Origin: Actinomadura citrea
GTDB lineage: Bacteria > Actinomycetota > Actinomycetes > Streptosporangiales > Streptosporangiaceae
Direction: 5' to 3'
Length of the DNA stretch: 64,000 nt
NCBI RefSeq assembly: GCF_013409045.1
Contig: NZ_JACCBT010000001.1
Location: 2,728,001 to 2,792,000, forward strand
Shown: positions 9,601 through 17,344 of the stretch, one piece after another
Layout: every line of letters begins with the position of its first letter
Numbering within the stretch: position 1 is the first letter of the stretch
Made by a program: the position numbers and the translations under genes
The notes under the pieces: model-generated
Databases searched by the model: none
What the model saw: the letters and a program-made list of their open reading frames with translations, nothing else
What the model was told of the DNA's origin: nothing

Positions 9601-11076
9601 GAGCATGTCCAGGGACGCCTCCAGCGCCGACCGGGGAAGCGTGGCGTAGGGGGCGGCCCGCTTGACGAGGGATTCGAGGTCGTCGACCGTCCACTCGTCC
9701 ATCGAGACCATCGCGACGATCTGCTGGGCGAGGACGTCGAGGGGGTTGCGCGGGTAGCGCAGCTCCTCGATCTCGCCGCCGCGCATGCGTTCGGCCACCA
9801 CGGCCGTCTGCACGAGGTCGCCCCGGTACTTGGGGAAGATGACGCCCTTGGACACGGCGCCGACCTGGTGGCCGGCGCGCCCGACCCGTTGGAGCCCGTT
9901 GGCGACCGACGGCGGCGACTCCACCTGGACGACCAGGTCCACCGCGCCCATGTCGATGCCCAGTTCCAGGCTGGACGTCGCCACGACCGCGGGCAGGCGG
10001 CCCTCCTTCAGGGCGTTCTCGATACCGGCCCGCTCCTCCTTGGAGACGGAGCCGTGGTGCGCCCTGGCGATCTCCGAGGGCGCCCCCTTGGCGGCACCCG
10101 CCTGGGCCATCGCGGCCGCGGGGGAGTGGTCCTCGGGCAGGGATTCGCCGGCCGCGCGCTCGTAGGCGAGTTCGTTCAGCCGCCCGCACAGCCTCTCGGC
10201 CAGGCGCCGGGAGTTGGCGAACACGAGCGTCGAGCGATGCGCCTGGATGAGGTCGAGCAGACGGTCTTCCACGTGGGGCCAGATGCTGCGCTGGCGGGGG
10301 TCGGCCGTCCCCGAGTCGTCGACGAACCGGCCGACCTCGCCCATGTCCTCCACCGGGACGACGATGTCGAGTTCGAACACCTTCTCCGAACGCGGCTGGA
10401 CGACGGCGGCGGGCCTCGGCCCGCCCAGGAACGCCGCCACCTCGTCCGCGGGACGTACCGTCGCCGACAGGCCGATGCGCTGGGCGGGGCGTTCCAGAAG
10501 CGCGTCCAGCCGTTCGAGGGACAGCGCGAGATGCGCCCCGCGCTTGGTGCCCGCCACGGCGTGCACCTCGTCGACGATGACGGTCTCCACCCCGCGCAGC
10601 GACTCGCGCGCCCGCGAGGTGAGGATCAGGAACAGCGACTCCGGGGTCGTGATCAGGATGTCGGGCGGCCTGACGGCCAGCCGGCGGCGCTCGTCGGCCG
10701 GGGTGTCGCCCGACCGCATCCCGACGCGGACGTCCGGCTCGGGAAGGCCGAGGCGGCGCGCCGCGTGGCGGATGCCGGTCAGCGGGGCGCGCAGGTTGCG
10801 CTCGACGTCCACGGCGAGGGCCTTGAGCGGCGACACGTACAGGACGCGGCAGCGGCGCAGCGGGTCTTCGGGGAGGGTTTCGGTGCCGAGCCGGTCGAGG
10901 GACCACAGGAAGGCCGCCAGGGTCTTGCCGGACCCGGTCGGCGCCACGACCAGCGTGTTGTCGCCGCCGGCGACGGACTCCCAGGCGCCGGCCTGCGCGG
11001 GGGTGGGTGCGGCGAACGCCCCGGTGAACCAGGCGCGGGTCGCCGGGGAGAAGCGTTCGAGCACGTCACCGCCCAT
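6427..11076 (-). CDS. lhr: Lhr-type ATP-dependent DNA helicase
   Basis: About 1549 residues, the usual size of actinobacterial Lhr. It is a superfamily-2, 3'-to-5' translocase thought to act in DNA repair. Walker A is APTGSGKT (45-52), motif II is DEVH (169-172), then SATVRP (motif III), a helicase C domain with VGRAGHQ (motif VI), and the long Lhr-specific C-terminal region carrying winged-helix and crosslink-repair-like beta-barrel parts. The start is placed at ATG 11076 (MGGDVLERFSP); the open frame extends upstream to 11301, but that part crosses a GC-rich intergenic repeat and does not resemble Lhr. The ribosome-binding site is weak. The 3' 223 bases are overlapped on the opposite strand by the DMT exporter tail. 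Confidence 0.93.
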   Translation of the reverse strand: MGGDVLERFSPATRAWFTGAFAAPTPAQAGAWESVAGGDNTLVVAPTGSGKTLAAFLWSLDRLGTETLPEDPLRRCRVLYVSPLKALAVDVERNLRAPLTGIRHAARRLGLPEPDVRVGMRSGDTPADERRRLAVRPPDILITTPESLFLILTSRARESLRGVETVIVDEVHAVAGTKRGAHLALSLERLDALLERPAQRIGLSATVRPADEVAAFLGGPRPAAVVQPRSEKVFELDIVVPVEDMGEVGRFVDDSGTADPRQRSIWPHVEDRLLDLIQAHRSTLVFANSRRLAERLCGRLNELAYERAAGESLPEDHSPAAAMAQAGAAKGAPSEIARAHHGSVSKEERAGIENALKEGRLPAVVATSSLELGIDMGAVDLVVQVESPPSVANGLQRVGRAGHQVGAVSKGVIFPKYRGDLVQTAVVAERMRGGEIEELRYPRNPLDVLAQQIVAMVSMDEWTVDDLESLVKRAAPYATLPRSALEASLDMLAGRYPSDEFGELRPRLVWDRVTGVLRDRPGAQRLAVTSGGTIPDRGLFGVFLVGEKTSRVGELDEEMVYESRVGDVFVLGASSWRIEDITPDRVLVSPAPGQPGKLPFWHGDTLGRPAELGRALGTFTRELAELSQQEAQARVTASGLDDWASANLVSYLTEQREATGHIPDDRTMVVERFRDELGDWRMVVHSPLGARVHAPWALAIAGRLRERYGVDAQAMHADDGIVIRIPDMDEPPGLDLAVFDADDIERVVVDELGGSALFAARFRECAARSLLLPRRRPDKRMPLWQQRQRAAQLLAVASKYPSFPIVLETMRECLQDVFDVPGLVQLMRDMSGRKVRMVEVETSEPSPYARSLLFHYVGAFMYEGDSPLAERRAQALALDSALLAELLGQADLRELLDPDAVAETERELQRLAADRRARDMEGVADLLRALGPLSTAEAAERTLPAGLGAQPDESAATAGDAEAAAAGDPVPGAVLVQVSRWLAELEATRRAIRVRIAGEERWAAIEDAGRLRDALGAPLPVGVPEAFLEPVDDPLGDLVSRYARTHGPFRAAEAAARFGLGVAVVVETLRRLSGAGRVVEGEFLPVGSVAGPLTTEWCDGGVLRMLRRRSLARLRAEVEPSPPESLGRFLPAWHGIAGGSRLRGIDALVQAIEQLQGAAVPASALESLVLPSRVPGYSPAMLDELTSAGEVVWAGQGGLPGGDGWVALYLADTAPLLMPAPAEITLTPVHQAALDALGDGGALFFRTLSDRVNKQADANDADLVTAVWDLVWAGHLTNDTLAPLRSALGSGRPTHRSRTTRRGRPVLPSRTGPPTVAGRWWPLPEREPTATLRSHALAEALLERYGIVIRGAVAAERTPGGFSAVYPVLRAFEETGRCRRGYFVEGLGAAQFALPGAVDRLRALRPAASAPDDISALWEAPRKPGVRALVLAAADPANPYGAALPWPERADEVASGHKPGRKAGALVVLVEGRLVLYVERGGRTLLTWDDDPDVLQPAVDALALSVREGALGKLTVERADGEAISDSPLAAALESAGFHPTPRGLRLRS

Positions 11077-11134
11077 GGCGCCATACTGCCTCGCGGGTCG
11101 GACAGAATGCGCGGGCGTGGCGCGCGTCACATAA

Positions 11135-11229
11135 ATGAGCGGAGCGAGCCGGGGGGGTGTGGGGGGTCGTCCCCCCACGGGAGACAGGGATGAGCGGAGC
11201 GAACGGGGGGTGTGGGGGGCGTCCTCCAC
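11135..11229. repeat. Two-copy GC-rich intergenic repeat with G6/C6 hairpin
   Basis: Two direct copies begin ATGAGCGGAGCGA (11135 and 11190), followed by a G-run, GTGTGGGGGG and then a C-rich arm. Copy one ends GGGGGGTCGTCCCCCC (11161-11176), a perfect hairpin; copy two has a degenerate arm. Period is 55 bases. It lies between lhr and the esterase. Comparable G-rich intergenic elements occur widely in actinomycete chromosomes, so this is probably a dispersed repeat rather than a gene. Confidence 0.7.
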
Positions 11230-11238
11230 ATGAACTAT

Positions 11239-11256
11239 TGTAAGCAAGCGCTTGTA
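11239..11256. promoter_or_regulatory. Candidate TetR-type operator upstream of the esterase
   Basis: CAAGCGCTTG (11245-11254) is a perfect 10-bp palindrome inside TAAGCAAGCGCTTGTA, an AT-richer island in a very GC-rich gap, 48 bases before the esterase start. The CAAGCGCTTG core resembles operators of actinobacterial TetR regulators of lipid-related genes. No regulator lies adjacent, so the factor is unknown. Confidence 0.5.
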
Positions 11257-11303
11257 TGGGCATGGTGGAGCGGGCAGGCCAACGCTCCGCAAGGGAGTCA
11301 TAG

Positions 11304-12581
11304 ATGTCTTACGTCCTCCTCGCCATGGGCCTCCTGTTCGCCCTGACGGCCGCCAACGCGTACGCCCCGCGGCGCAGCCCCGTCCTCCTGGCGGCGAGCT
11401 TCTTCGTGGGCTGGCTCACGATCGAACTGGCGCCGCACGTCCTGGTCGCCTGGGCCGCCGCCACGGCCCTGCTCGCGGCCTTCGGGGGACTGGACGGCTG
11501 GGCGGGCTGGACCGGGCTCGTCCTGGCGGTCCTCGGAATCGCGGGCGTCGCGGCCACCCTCGCTGCCTCCCGCCGGACGGTGGTCACCCTGCACGACAGC
11601 GGCGCTCCCCTCGAACTGGACCCGGAGGGCGCGCCGCGCTACCCGCTCGGGCACCTGATCGTTCCCCCGCTGTGCCTGGTGCCCCGCAAGGGCGTGCGGG
11701 TCGAACGCAACGTCGTGTACCGGCAGGAGGGCCGCCTGCGCCTGAAACTGGACGTCTTCCGCCCCGCCGGCGAACGCGCGGACGGGGAGCTGCGCCCGGG
11801 GCTCATGCAGATCCACGGCGGAGCCTGGGTGATCGGCGACAAGCGCGAGCAGGGGCTGCCGCTGCTCAACCACATGGCCGTGCAGGGATGGGCCGGCTTC
11901 AACGTCAACTACCGGCTCAGCCCGCGCGCCACCTGGCCGGAGCACCTGATCGACCTGAAACACTTCGTCGCCTGGTACAAGGAGCACGCCGAGGAGTACG
12001 GGGCGGACCCCGACTTCCTCTGCGTGACCGGCGGTTCGGCCGGCGGGCACCTCACCGCGATGGTGGCGCTGACCGCGAACGTCCCCGAGTTCCAGCCGGG
12101 CTTCGAGGACGCGGACACCACCGTCCAGGGCGCGGTCCCGTTCTACGGCTTCTACAACTTCTTCGAGCCGGGCACCTTTCCTCGCCCGTTCGGCACCACC
12201 CGCCTCATGGAACGGATGGTCGTCAAGCAGCCCTTCGCGGAGAACCAGGAGACGTACGCCAAGGCGTCCCCGGTCACCTACCTCCGCGAGGACGCACCAC
12301 CCTTCTTCGTCATCCACGGCAGCCGCGACTCGCTCATCCCCGCGGTCGAGGCCCGCCGGTTCGTCGAGCGGCTCCGGGAGGTCTCCGGCTCGCCAGTCCT
12401 CTATGCGGAGATGCAGGGCGCCCAGCACGGGTTCGACGTCTTCCCCTCCTACCGGACCGCCCGGGTCATCGAAGGCGTCGAACGGTACCTGACGGGTCTG
12501 CACCGCCAGTACCGCCAGGGCCGCACCCCCGAGGTCCCCGACGAGGTGACGCGGTCCTTGGGAGAACCATCCGTCGGATAG
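11304..12581 (+). CDS. Membrane-anchored alpha/beta hydrolase (HSL-type esterase)
   Basis: 425-residue lipase/esterase of the hormone-sensitive-lipase family. Residues 1-90 carry about three hydrophobic segments that anchor it in the membrane. The catalytic domain begins near residue 135. The oxyanion motif is HGGAW (171-175), the nucleophile Ser245 lies in GGSAGG, and Asp342 (HGSRDSL) and His375 (AQHGFD) complete the triad. ATG 11304 follows AAGGGAG. An upstream palindrome suggests TetR control. It would cleave short-to-medium acyl esters at the inner membrane face; the real substrate is unknown. The DUF3046 gene follows almost immediately. Confidence 0.88.
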   Translation: MSYVLLAMGLLFALTAANAYAPRRSPVLLAASFFVGWLTIELAPHVLVAWAAATALLAAFGGLDGWAGWTGLVLAVLGIAGVAATLAASRRTVVTLHDSGAPLELDPEGAPRYPLGHLIVPPLCLVPRKGVRVERNVVYRQEGRLRLKLDVFRPAGERADGELRPGLMQIHGGAWVIGDKREQGLPLLNHMAVQGWAGFNVNYRLSPRATWPEHLIDLKHFVAWYKEHAEEYGADPDFLCVTGGSAGGHLTAMVALTANVPEFQPGFEDADTTVQGAVPFYGFYNFFEPGTFPRPFGTTRLMERMVVKQPFAENQETYAKASPVTYLREDAPPFFVIHGSRDSLIPAVEARRFVERLREVSGSPVLYAEMQGAQHGFDVFPSYRTARVIEGVERYLTGLHRQYRQGRTPEVPDEVTRSLGEPSVG

Positions 12582-12591
12582 CGTGGGACAC

Positions 12592-12786
12592 GTGCGGCTA
12601 ACACTCTTCTGGGATCGGATGAACCAGCAGTTCGGCGAGCACTATGCCGAGAGCGTGGCCAAGGACTACGTCATGGCCGAACTCGGCGGCCGCACCATCG
12701 ACCAGGCCCTCGCCGACGGCGAGTCCGCCAAGCAGGTCTGGCAGGCCGTCGTCGCCACCTTCGACGTCCCCGCGACCCTGCAGTAG
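12592..12786 (+). CDS. DUF3046 family protein
   Basis: About 64 residues (MRLTLFWDRMNQQFGEHYAE...), matching the small actinobacterial DUF3046 family that often sits near recA. The family normally begins MRLT.FW, so I choose GTG 12592 over GTG 12583. The protein is a compact helical bundle ending VWQAVVATFDVP. Function is unknown. It begins 10 bases after the esterase stop and is convergent with the YgiC-like gene (9-base gap). Confidence 0.8.
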   Translation: MRLTLFWDRMNQQFGEHYAESVAKDYVMAELGGRTIDQALADGESAKQVWQAVVATFDVPATLQ

Positions 12787-12794
12787 GGGTCCCG

Positions 12795-13952
12795 CTACAA
12801 CGGGATGCGGTGCGGGACGAACGACGACGTGTCGTCGGTGATGAGTCCGGACGTCTCCCTGATACCGATCCCGGCGGCCCCGTCGTGGACCACCCACGCG
12901 CCGAGCACGGGGTGCTCGCCGTCGAACTCCGGCAGCGCGCAGAACTCCTGGAAGACGTACCCCTCCGCGCCGTAGTCGCCCTGGGTCCGCTGCTCGGAAC
13001 CGTCCGGCGTGACGATGCGCATGCTCGCGCCCTCCCGCCCGAGCAACGGCTTCTGCACATAGGACGTCAGGTTCGACGGGGTGTTGAGGTAGGTGGGCAG
13101 CAGATTGGGGTGGCCCGGGAACAGCTCCCAGAGCAGGACGAGCAGCGCCTTGTTGGAGAGCACCATCTTCCAGATCGGCTCTATCCAGGACGTGGGCGTC
13201 CCCGGGATGCTGCGCCCGAACGGCTCGGCGACGATCCACTCCCAGGGGTAGAGCTTGCAGAGCGTCCCGATCTCCCGCTCGTCGAGGTCGACGAACCGCC
13301 CGCGCGCGGCGTCCCAGCCGATGTCCTCCATGGCGATCGCCACACCCGGCAGGCCCGCCTCCTCGGCGGTCTCCTGCATGTAGGCGATCGTCATGACCTC
13401 CTCGCCGGTCTCGTCACCGGTCGTCCAGGCGAAGTGGACGGGCCCGCCGTCCACGGTGGGCGCCATCTCCTTCCAGCGCGCCACGAACCGCTCATGGATG
13501 GAGTTCCACTGGTCGTCCTCGGGATGGGTGTCCTGGAGCCAGTACCACTGGACGACGGCGCTCTCCACCAGCGCGGTCGGCGTATCGGCGTTGTACTCCA
13601 GGAGCTTGGCGGGCCCCTGGCCGTCGTAGCGCAGGTCGAACCGCCCGTACAGGTGCGGGTCGCCGCGTCGCCACGACTCCTCGATCAGGGGCGCCACCCA
13701 GTCGGGGATGCCGAGGACGTGGTAGCGACCGGTGGACACGACGTGCTCCACCACGTCCAGGCACATCCGGTGCAGTTCCTCGACGACGCCTTCTAGGGCC
13801 AGTACCTCGTCCATGTCGAAGACGTAGTGCACCGACTCGTCCCAGTACGGCCGGGTCAGATGCTCGGGGTGCGCGGTGCGGTGGAAGGCCAGGCCGTGCG
13901 CCTCGACCTTCTCCGCCCAGCCCTCACGCGGGGTGGAACGGACACGGCGCAC
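12795..13952 (-). CDS. Glutathionylspermidine synthase-like ATP-grasp protein (YgiC-type)
   Basis: 385 residues with the C-terminal synthase domain of the GSP_synth family: FDMDEVLALEGVVEELH near the N-terminus, RFDLRYDGQGPAKLLEYNADTPT around residue 110 (ATP/Mg-binding part), and SNKALLVLLWELFPGHPNLLP plus KPLLGREGAS near 290-310. No amidase domain is present, as in E. coli YgiC. It follows the small YgiB-like lipoprotein by 3 bases, so the two are translated together. Actinobacteria make mycothiol rather than glutathione, so the true peptide/amine substrate is probably different. The start is ATG 13952. Confidence 0.88.
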   Translation of the reverse strand: MRRVRSTPREGWAEKVEAHGLAFHRTAHPEHLTRPYWDESVHYVFDMDEVLALEGVVEELHRMCLDVVEHVVSTGRYHVLGIPDWVAPLIEESWRRGDPHLYGRFDLRYDGQGPAKLLEYNADTPTALVESAVVQWYWLQDTHPEDDQWNSIHERFVARWKEMAPTVDGGPVHFAWTTGDETGEEVMTIAYMQETAEEAGLPGVAIAMEDIGWDAARGRFVDLDEREIGTLCKLYPWEWIVAEPFGRSIPGTPTSWIEPIWKMVLSNKALLVLLWELFPGHPNLLPTYLNTPSNLTSYVQKPLLGREGASMRIVTPDGSEQRTQGDYGAEGYVFQEFCALPEFDGEHPVLGAWVVHDGAAGIGIRETSGLITDDTSSFVPHRIPL

Positions 13953-13955
13953 GGG

Positions 13956-14324
13956 TCAGCTCCCGCCCCGGCCGCCGCCGCCGAACCCGCCCCGGCTCAG
14001 CGTCCGCCCGCCACTCGACTTGATCTTTCCCTCGGGCCGGTACTGGCTGCCGCCGGACACGAAGCCGGACCGGCTCTTCCCGCCGTAGTACCAGAAGTAG
14101 CGGCCGTAGGAGGTGGAGGACCCGCCGTCGATGTCGCCGGTGTCGCAGTTGCCGTCCGGGACGACCTTGTACCCGCCCTTGCCTTTGGCGGGCGCGTTAC
14201 GGTCCACGCATCTCGCCGTCGTCGAACCGGAACCGCAGGCGACGAGGGTCAACGACAGGGCGCTCACCATCCCCACCTTCACGGCGCGGGAGCTGAGCCG
14301 GCGAGTGGGCTCCTGAGGGGGCAA
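13956..14324 (-). CDS. YgiB-like lipoprotein
   Basis: 122-residue predicted lipoprotein. A basic N-terminus and hydrophobic stretch end in LTLVAC with Cys30 as lipid site. The mature part is Ser/Gly/Tyr-rich (SYGRYFWYYGG) and finishes with a Gly-rich tail TLSRGGFGGGGRGGS. That RGGFG ending, and its position directly before a YgiC-type synthase, resemble the YgiB (DUF1190) family. I use a TTG start at 14324 because AGAAGGA lies about 9 bases upstream; an internal GTG would shorten the N-terminus. Function unknown; presumably works with the ATP-grasp neighbour at the cell surface. Confidence 0.7.
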   Translation of the reverse strand: MPPQEPTRRLSSRAVKVGMVSALSLTLVACGSGSTTARCVDRNAPAKGKGGYKVVPDGNCDTGDIDGGSSTSYGRYFWYYGGKSRSGFVSGGSQYRPEGKIKSSGGRTLSRGGFGGGGRGGS

Positions 14325-14433
14325 GAGAGCACGTCCTTCTCACGCAGGGATCGATCGGCGGCCGAGGGCCACAGGTCATGAGACGGTGAAGACCCCGATC
14401 CGGTTCGATCACACCACATCGCCCGTGCGGACG

Positions 14434-15303
14434 TTATTCCGGCACGGGGAGATGCGCGTAGAGGTCCATCGCGTCCACCGACGTCGGCAGGTCGCTGACC
14501 TGGCCGTCGCCGACCTCCACGACACGCCAGGCGCCGTCCGTGCGGCGGGCCAGGTCGGTGGTGATGAACCGGCAGCCCAGCGCGCGGACGGCGGGAGCCA
14601 CCGCGCCCAGATCCGGATCGAGCTCCACGCCGGGGCTGTCCGGGTGCGGGCCGACCAGCGCGGGTTCGCCGTCCACCCACCACACGCGCGCCTCGCCCTC
14701 CTCGTCGTACTGCTCGAACTCCCGTACGACGAGACCGCCGGCCAGATGGTCGTCGCGCAGCGCGACCATCTTCGCCGCGATGTCGTGCAGCTGCGCGAGG
14801 TTCTTCAGGTCGGGGACGAAGCACGCCTCCTCCCACTCGTGCTTGCACGACTTCACGTAGTCCTTGACCACACCGGGCCCGCCGCGCAGCGGCTTGACGA
14901 GCTCGCCCAGCTCGCTCAGGGGGCCGGGATCCTGGCCGGTGCCGAGAGACCGCCACACGCTGTGCGGGGTCAGCCCGGCGAACGTGTCGTGCCATCCCGG
15001 CAGCTCGTGCGCGCGGCGGTAGTCGTCCGGGTGCGTCAGGAGCACCGTTCCGCGCCGCTTCAGGGCGGCGGCCATCGCGCCGTACTCCTCCGCCGAGAGC
15101 ATCCATCCGCGGTACCAGACCGGGCCCAGGTCGGAGGGCGCCGCGTCGACCGCGTCCTCGACGTCCCCGCGGCGCAGCGCGTCGTGGTCGATCAGGGCGA
15201 TCTCGCCGTAGTGGTCCCGCACGGCGGCCGCCTCGCGGGCGAAGTGGGGGTCAACGCGCCGGGGATGGAGCGGATCGACGCAGAAGAGGACGGTCAGCGT
15301 CAT
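14434..15303 (-). CDS. ATP-grasp domain protein
   Basis: 289-residue single ATP-grasp enzyme. The first ~110 residues form a pre-ATP-grasp Rossmann-like part (LTVLFCVDPLHPRRVDP). The grasp domain follows, with candidate ATP-contact Lys residues in GPGVVKDYVKSCKHEWEEA (about 143-161), LVVREFEQYDEEGEARVWWVDGEP (about 192-215) and a metal-binding end VVEVGDGQVSDLP (about 266-278). These enzymes form amide bonds through acyl phosphates. It lies upstream of, and in the same direction as, the YgiB/YgiC-like pair (109-base gap), so a shared ligation pathway is possible. Substrate unknown. Confidence 0.8.
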   Translation of the reverse strand: MTLTVLFCVDPLHPRRVDPHFAREAAAVRDHYGEIALIDHDALRRGDVEDAVDAAPSDLGPVWYRGWMLSAEEYGAMAAALKRRGTVLLTHPDDYRRAHELPGWHDTFAGLTPHSVWRSLGTGQDPGPLSELGELVKPLRGGPGVVKDYVKSCKHEWEEACFVPDLKNLAQLHDIAAKMVALRDDHLAGGLVVREFEQYDEEGEARVWWVDGEPALVGPHPDSPGVELDPDLGAVAPAVRALGCRFITTDLARRTDGAWRVVEVGDGQVSDLPTSVDAMDLYAHLPVPE

Positions 15304-15395
15304 GATTGGAACCCTCCGTCAACTCCGCCAGGTTACGGGGTCGGGACCATCGATCGCACGGAGATTCCACCGCAAATCGGTGGGCGGGACGATGA

Positions 15396-15411
15396 TCGAA
15401 CGAATGTTCGG
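15396..15411. promoter_or_regulatory. SOS box (LexA operator) of recA
   Basis: TCGAACGAATGTTCGG matches the mycobacterial/actinobacterial LexA site TCGAAC-N4-GTTCGA at all but the last base. It lies 136 bases upstream of the recA start, in the 243-base gap shared with the divergent ATP-grasp gene. recA should therefore be DNA-damage inducible; lexA itself is not in the window. Confidence 0.9.
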
Positions 15412-15546
15412 TAAGCTGGCCCCGCCCCGCGGCGACGTCCTCGGACCGCGCCGGGGGTGAAAGTGTCGGTGGCCCGCCGTAACGTCGCCCTCGACATCGC
15501 AAGCAGCGGCCGAGAGCCGACACATCTCAACGAGAAGGACATCTCA

Positions 15547-16665
15547 ATGGCAGCGAACGACCGGGAGAAGGCTCTCGAGACCGCACTGGCCCAGATCGAG
15601 CGGCAGTTCGGCAAGGGATCGGTCATGCGGATGGGCGAGGAGGCGCGGGCCCCCGTCGAGGTGGTCCCCACCGGCGCGATCTCCCTCGACATCGCCCTCG
15701 GCATCGGCGGCCTGCCGCGCGGCCGCGTCGTCGAGGTGTACGGCCCCGAAGGGTCCGGCAAGACCTCCATCGCGCTCCACGCCGTCGCCAGCGTCCAGAA
15801 GCAGGGCGGCATCGCCGCCTTCGTCGACGCCGAGCACGCCCTCGACCCCGAGTACGCCACCAAGCTCGGCGTCGACATCGACGCCCTGCTGGTCTCGCAG
15901 CCCGACACCGGCGAGCAGGCCCTGGAGATCACCGACATGCTGATCCGCTCCGGCGCGATCGACATCGTCGTCATCGACTCCGTCGCCGCGCTGGTGCCCC
16001 GCGCCGAGATCGAGGGCGAGATGGGCGACAGCCACGTCGGCCTCCAGGCCCGCCTCATGTCGCAGGCCCTGCGCAAGCTCACCGGGGCGATCAACCAGAC
16101 CAAGACCACCGTCCTGTTCATCAACCAGCTCCGCGAGAAGGTCGGCGTCATGTTCGGCTCGCCGGAGACCACCACCGGCGGCCGCGCGCTGAAGTTCTAC
16201 GCCTCCGTCCGCCTCGACGTCCGCCGCATCGAGACGCTCAAGGACGGCACCGAGGCCGTCGGCAACCGCGTCCGCGTCAAGGTCGTCAAGAACAAGATGG
16301 CCCCGCCGTTCCGCGTCGCCGACTTCGACCTCCTCTACGGCCAGGGCATCAGCCGCGAGGGCGGCCTGATCGACCTCGGCGTGGAGCACGGCTTCGTCCG
16401 CAAGTCCGGCGCCTGGTACACCTACGACGGCGACCAGCTCGGCCAGGGCAAGGAGAACGCCCGCAACTTCCTCAAGGCCAACCCCGACCTGGCCGACGGC
16501 ATCGAGAAGAAGATCAAGGAGAAGCTCGGCATCGGCCCGAAGGTCGACAAGGAGGCCGAGCCCGCCGCCGCTCCGGGCGCCGCGCCCGAGCCCTCCGCCC
16601 CCGCCCCGGTCAAGGCCCCCGCCGCGAAGCGGGGTGCCAAGGCCGCCAAGGCAGGTGACTCCTGA
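15547..16665 (+). CDS. recA: Recombinase RecA
   Basis: 372-residue RecA, ATP-dependent strand-exchange protein and LexA co-protease. Walker A GPEGSGKT is at 66-73, Walker [10 protein letters not shown] near 143, loop L1 [12 protein letters not shown], loop L2 with [19 protein letters not shown]. The C-terminal 30 residues are an Ala/Pro/Lys tail. There is no intein, unlike some mycobacterial RecAs. ATG 15547 follows GAGAAGGA; an in-frame GTG at 15457 lies near the SOS box and is not the start. It probably forms an operon with recX 160 bases downstream. Confidence 0.98.
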   Translation: MAANDREKALETALAQIERQFGKGSVMRMGEEARAPVEVVPTGAISLDIALGIGGLPRGRVVEVYGPEGSGKTSIALHAVASVQKQGGIAAFVDAEHALDPEYATKLGVDIDALLVSQPDTGEQALEITDMLIRSGAIDIVVIDSVAALVPRAEIEGEMGDSHVGLQARLMSQALRKLTGAINQTKTTVLFINQLREKVGVMFGSPETTTGGRALKFYASVRLDVRRIETLKDGTEAVGNRVRVKVVKNKMAPPFRVADFDLLYGQGISREGGLIDLGVEHGFVRKSGAWYTYDGDQLGQGKENARNFLKANPDLADGIEKKIKEKLGIGPKVDKEAEPAAAPGAAPEPSAPAPVKAPAAKRGAKAAKAGDS

Positions 16666-16825
16666 CAAGGAATCTCCTGAGACGGGTGACTCTCGACGAA
16701 GAGTGAGCGATGATCTCGTATGCAGGGCGGCGGCGCCCTACCCGGCACCGCACGACCGGTGCCCGGAACTTCCCCGACGGCGCCGCCGCTCCCACGGCTC
16801 CCGCCCCCGCGCGGACCGGCTCCCC

Positions 16826-17344
16826 ATGACGGCCGCGCGCGAGAGCGACCCTGAGGCGAGGGCCCGCGAGATCTGCCTGCGCCTCCTGTCCTCCTCCCCC
16901 CGCACGCGGGCCCAACTGGCGGACGCCCTGCGGCGCAAGCACATCCCCGAGGACGTCGCCGAACGCGTGCTGAGCCGCTTCACCGACGTCGGCCTCATCG
17001 ACGACGAGGCCTTCGCCCAGGCATGGGTCCAGTCCAGGCACGCCGGCCGAGGCCTGGCCAAGCGGGCCCTGGCCGCCGAACTCCGCCGCCGCGGCGTCCC
17101 CGGCGAGACCGTCAACGACGCGGTGGAGACCCTGGACCCCGGCCAGGAGGAGCAGACGGCCCGCGCCCTGGTCACCCGCAAGCTCCCCGCCACCCGGGGC
17201 GTCGACCCCGCCAAACGCATGCGCCGCCTGGTCGGCATGCTCGCCCGCAAGGGCTACTCGCCCTCCCTGTCCTACGGGGTGGTCAAGGAGGCCCTGGCCG
17301 AAGAGGGCGCCGATCTGGAAGACCTCCCCGCCTCGCTCGACTGA
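16826..17344 (+). CDS. recX: Regulatory protein RecX
   Basis: 172-residue RecX (from ATG 16826), a small helical protein that caps RecA filaments and limits their activity. Three tandem three-helix repeats are visible: AREICLRLLSSSPRTRAQLADALRRKH, then VGLIDDEAFAQAWVQSR, then KRMRRLVGMLARKGYSPSLSYGVVKEAL. Upstream in-frame codons exist (for example GTG 16703), and some relatives have longer N-termini, so the start is uncertain. It follows recA as usual. The last 75 bases are the founder unit of a decayed tandem array that continues into the downstream gap. Confidence 0.92.
   Translation: MTAARESDPEARAREICLRLLSSSPRTRAQLADALRRKHIPEDVAERVLSRFTDVGLIDDEAFAQAWVQSRHAGRGLAKRALAAELRRRGVPGETVNDAVETLDPGQEEQTARALVTRKLPATRGVDPAKRMRRLVGMLARKGYSPSLSYGVVKEALAEEGADLEDLPASLD

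Noticed and set aside
12583..12591. GTG 12583 as DUF3046 start
   Set aside because: Family starts at MRLT, matching GTG 12592.
15547..16665. RecA intein
   Set aside because: The protein is continuous and of normal length with no Hint or homing endonuclease motifs.
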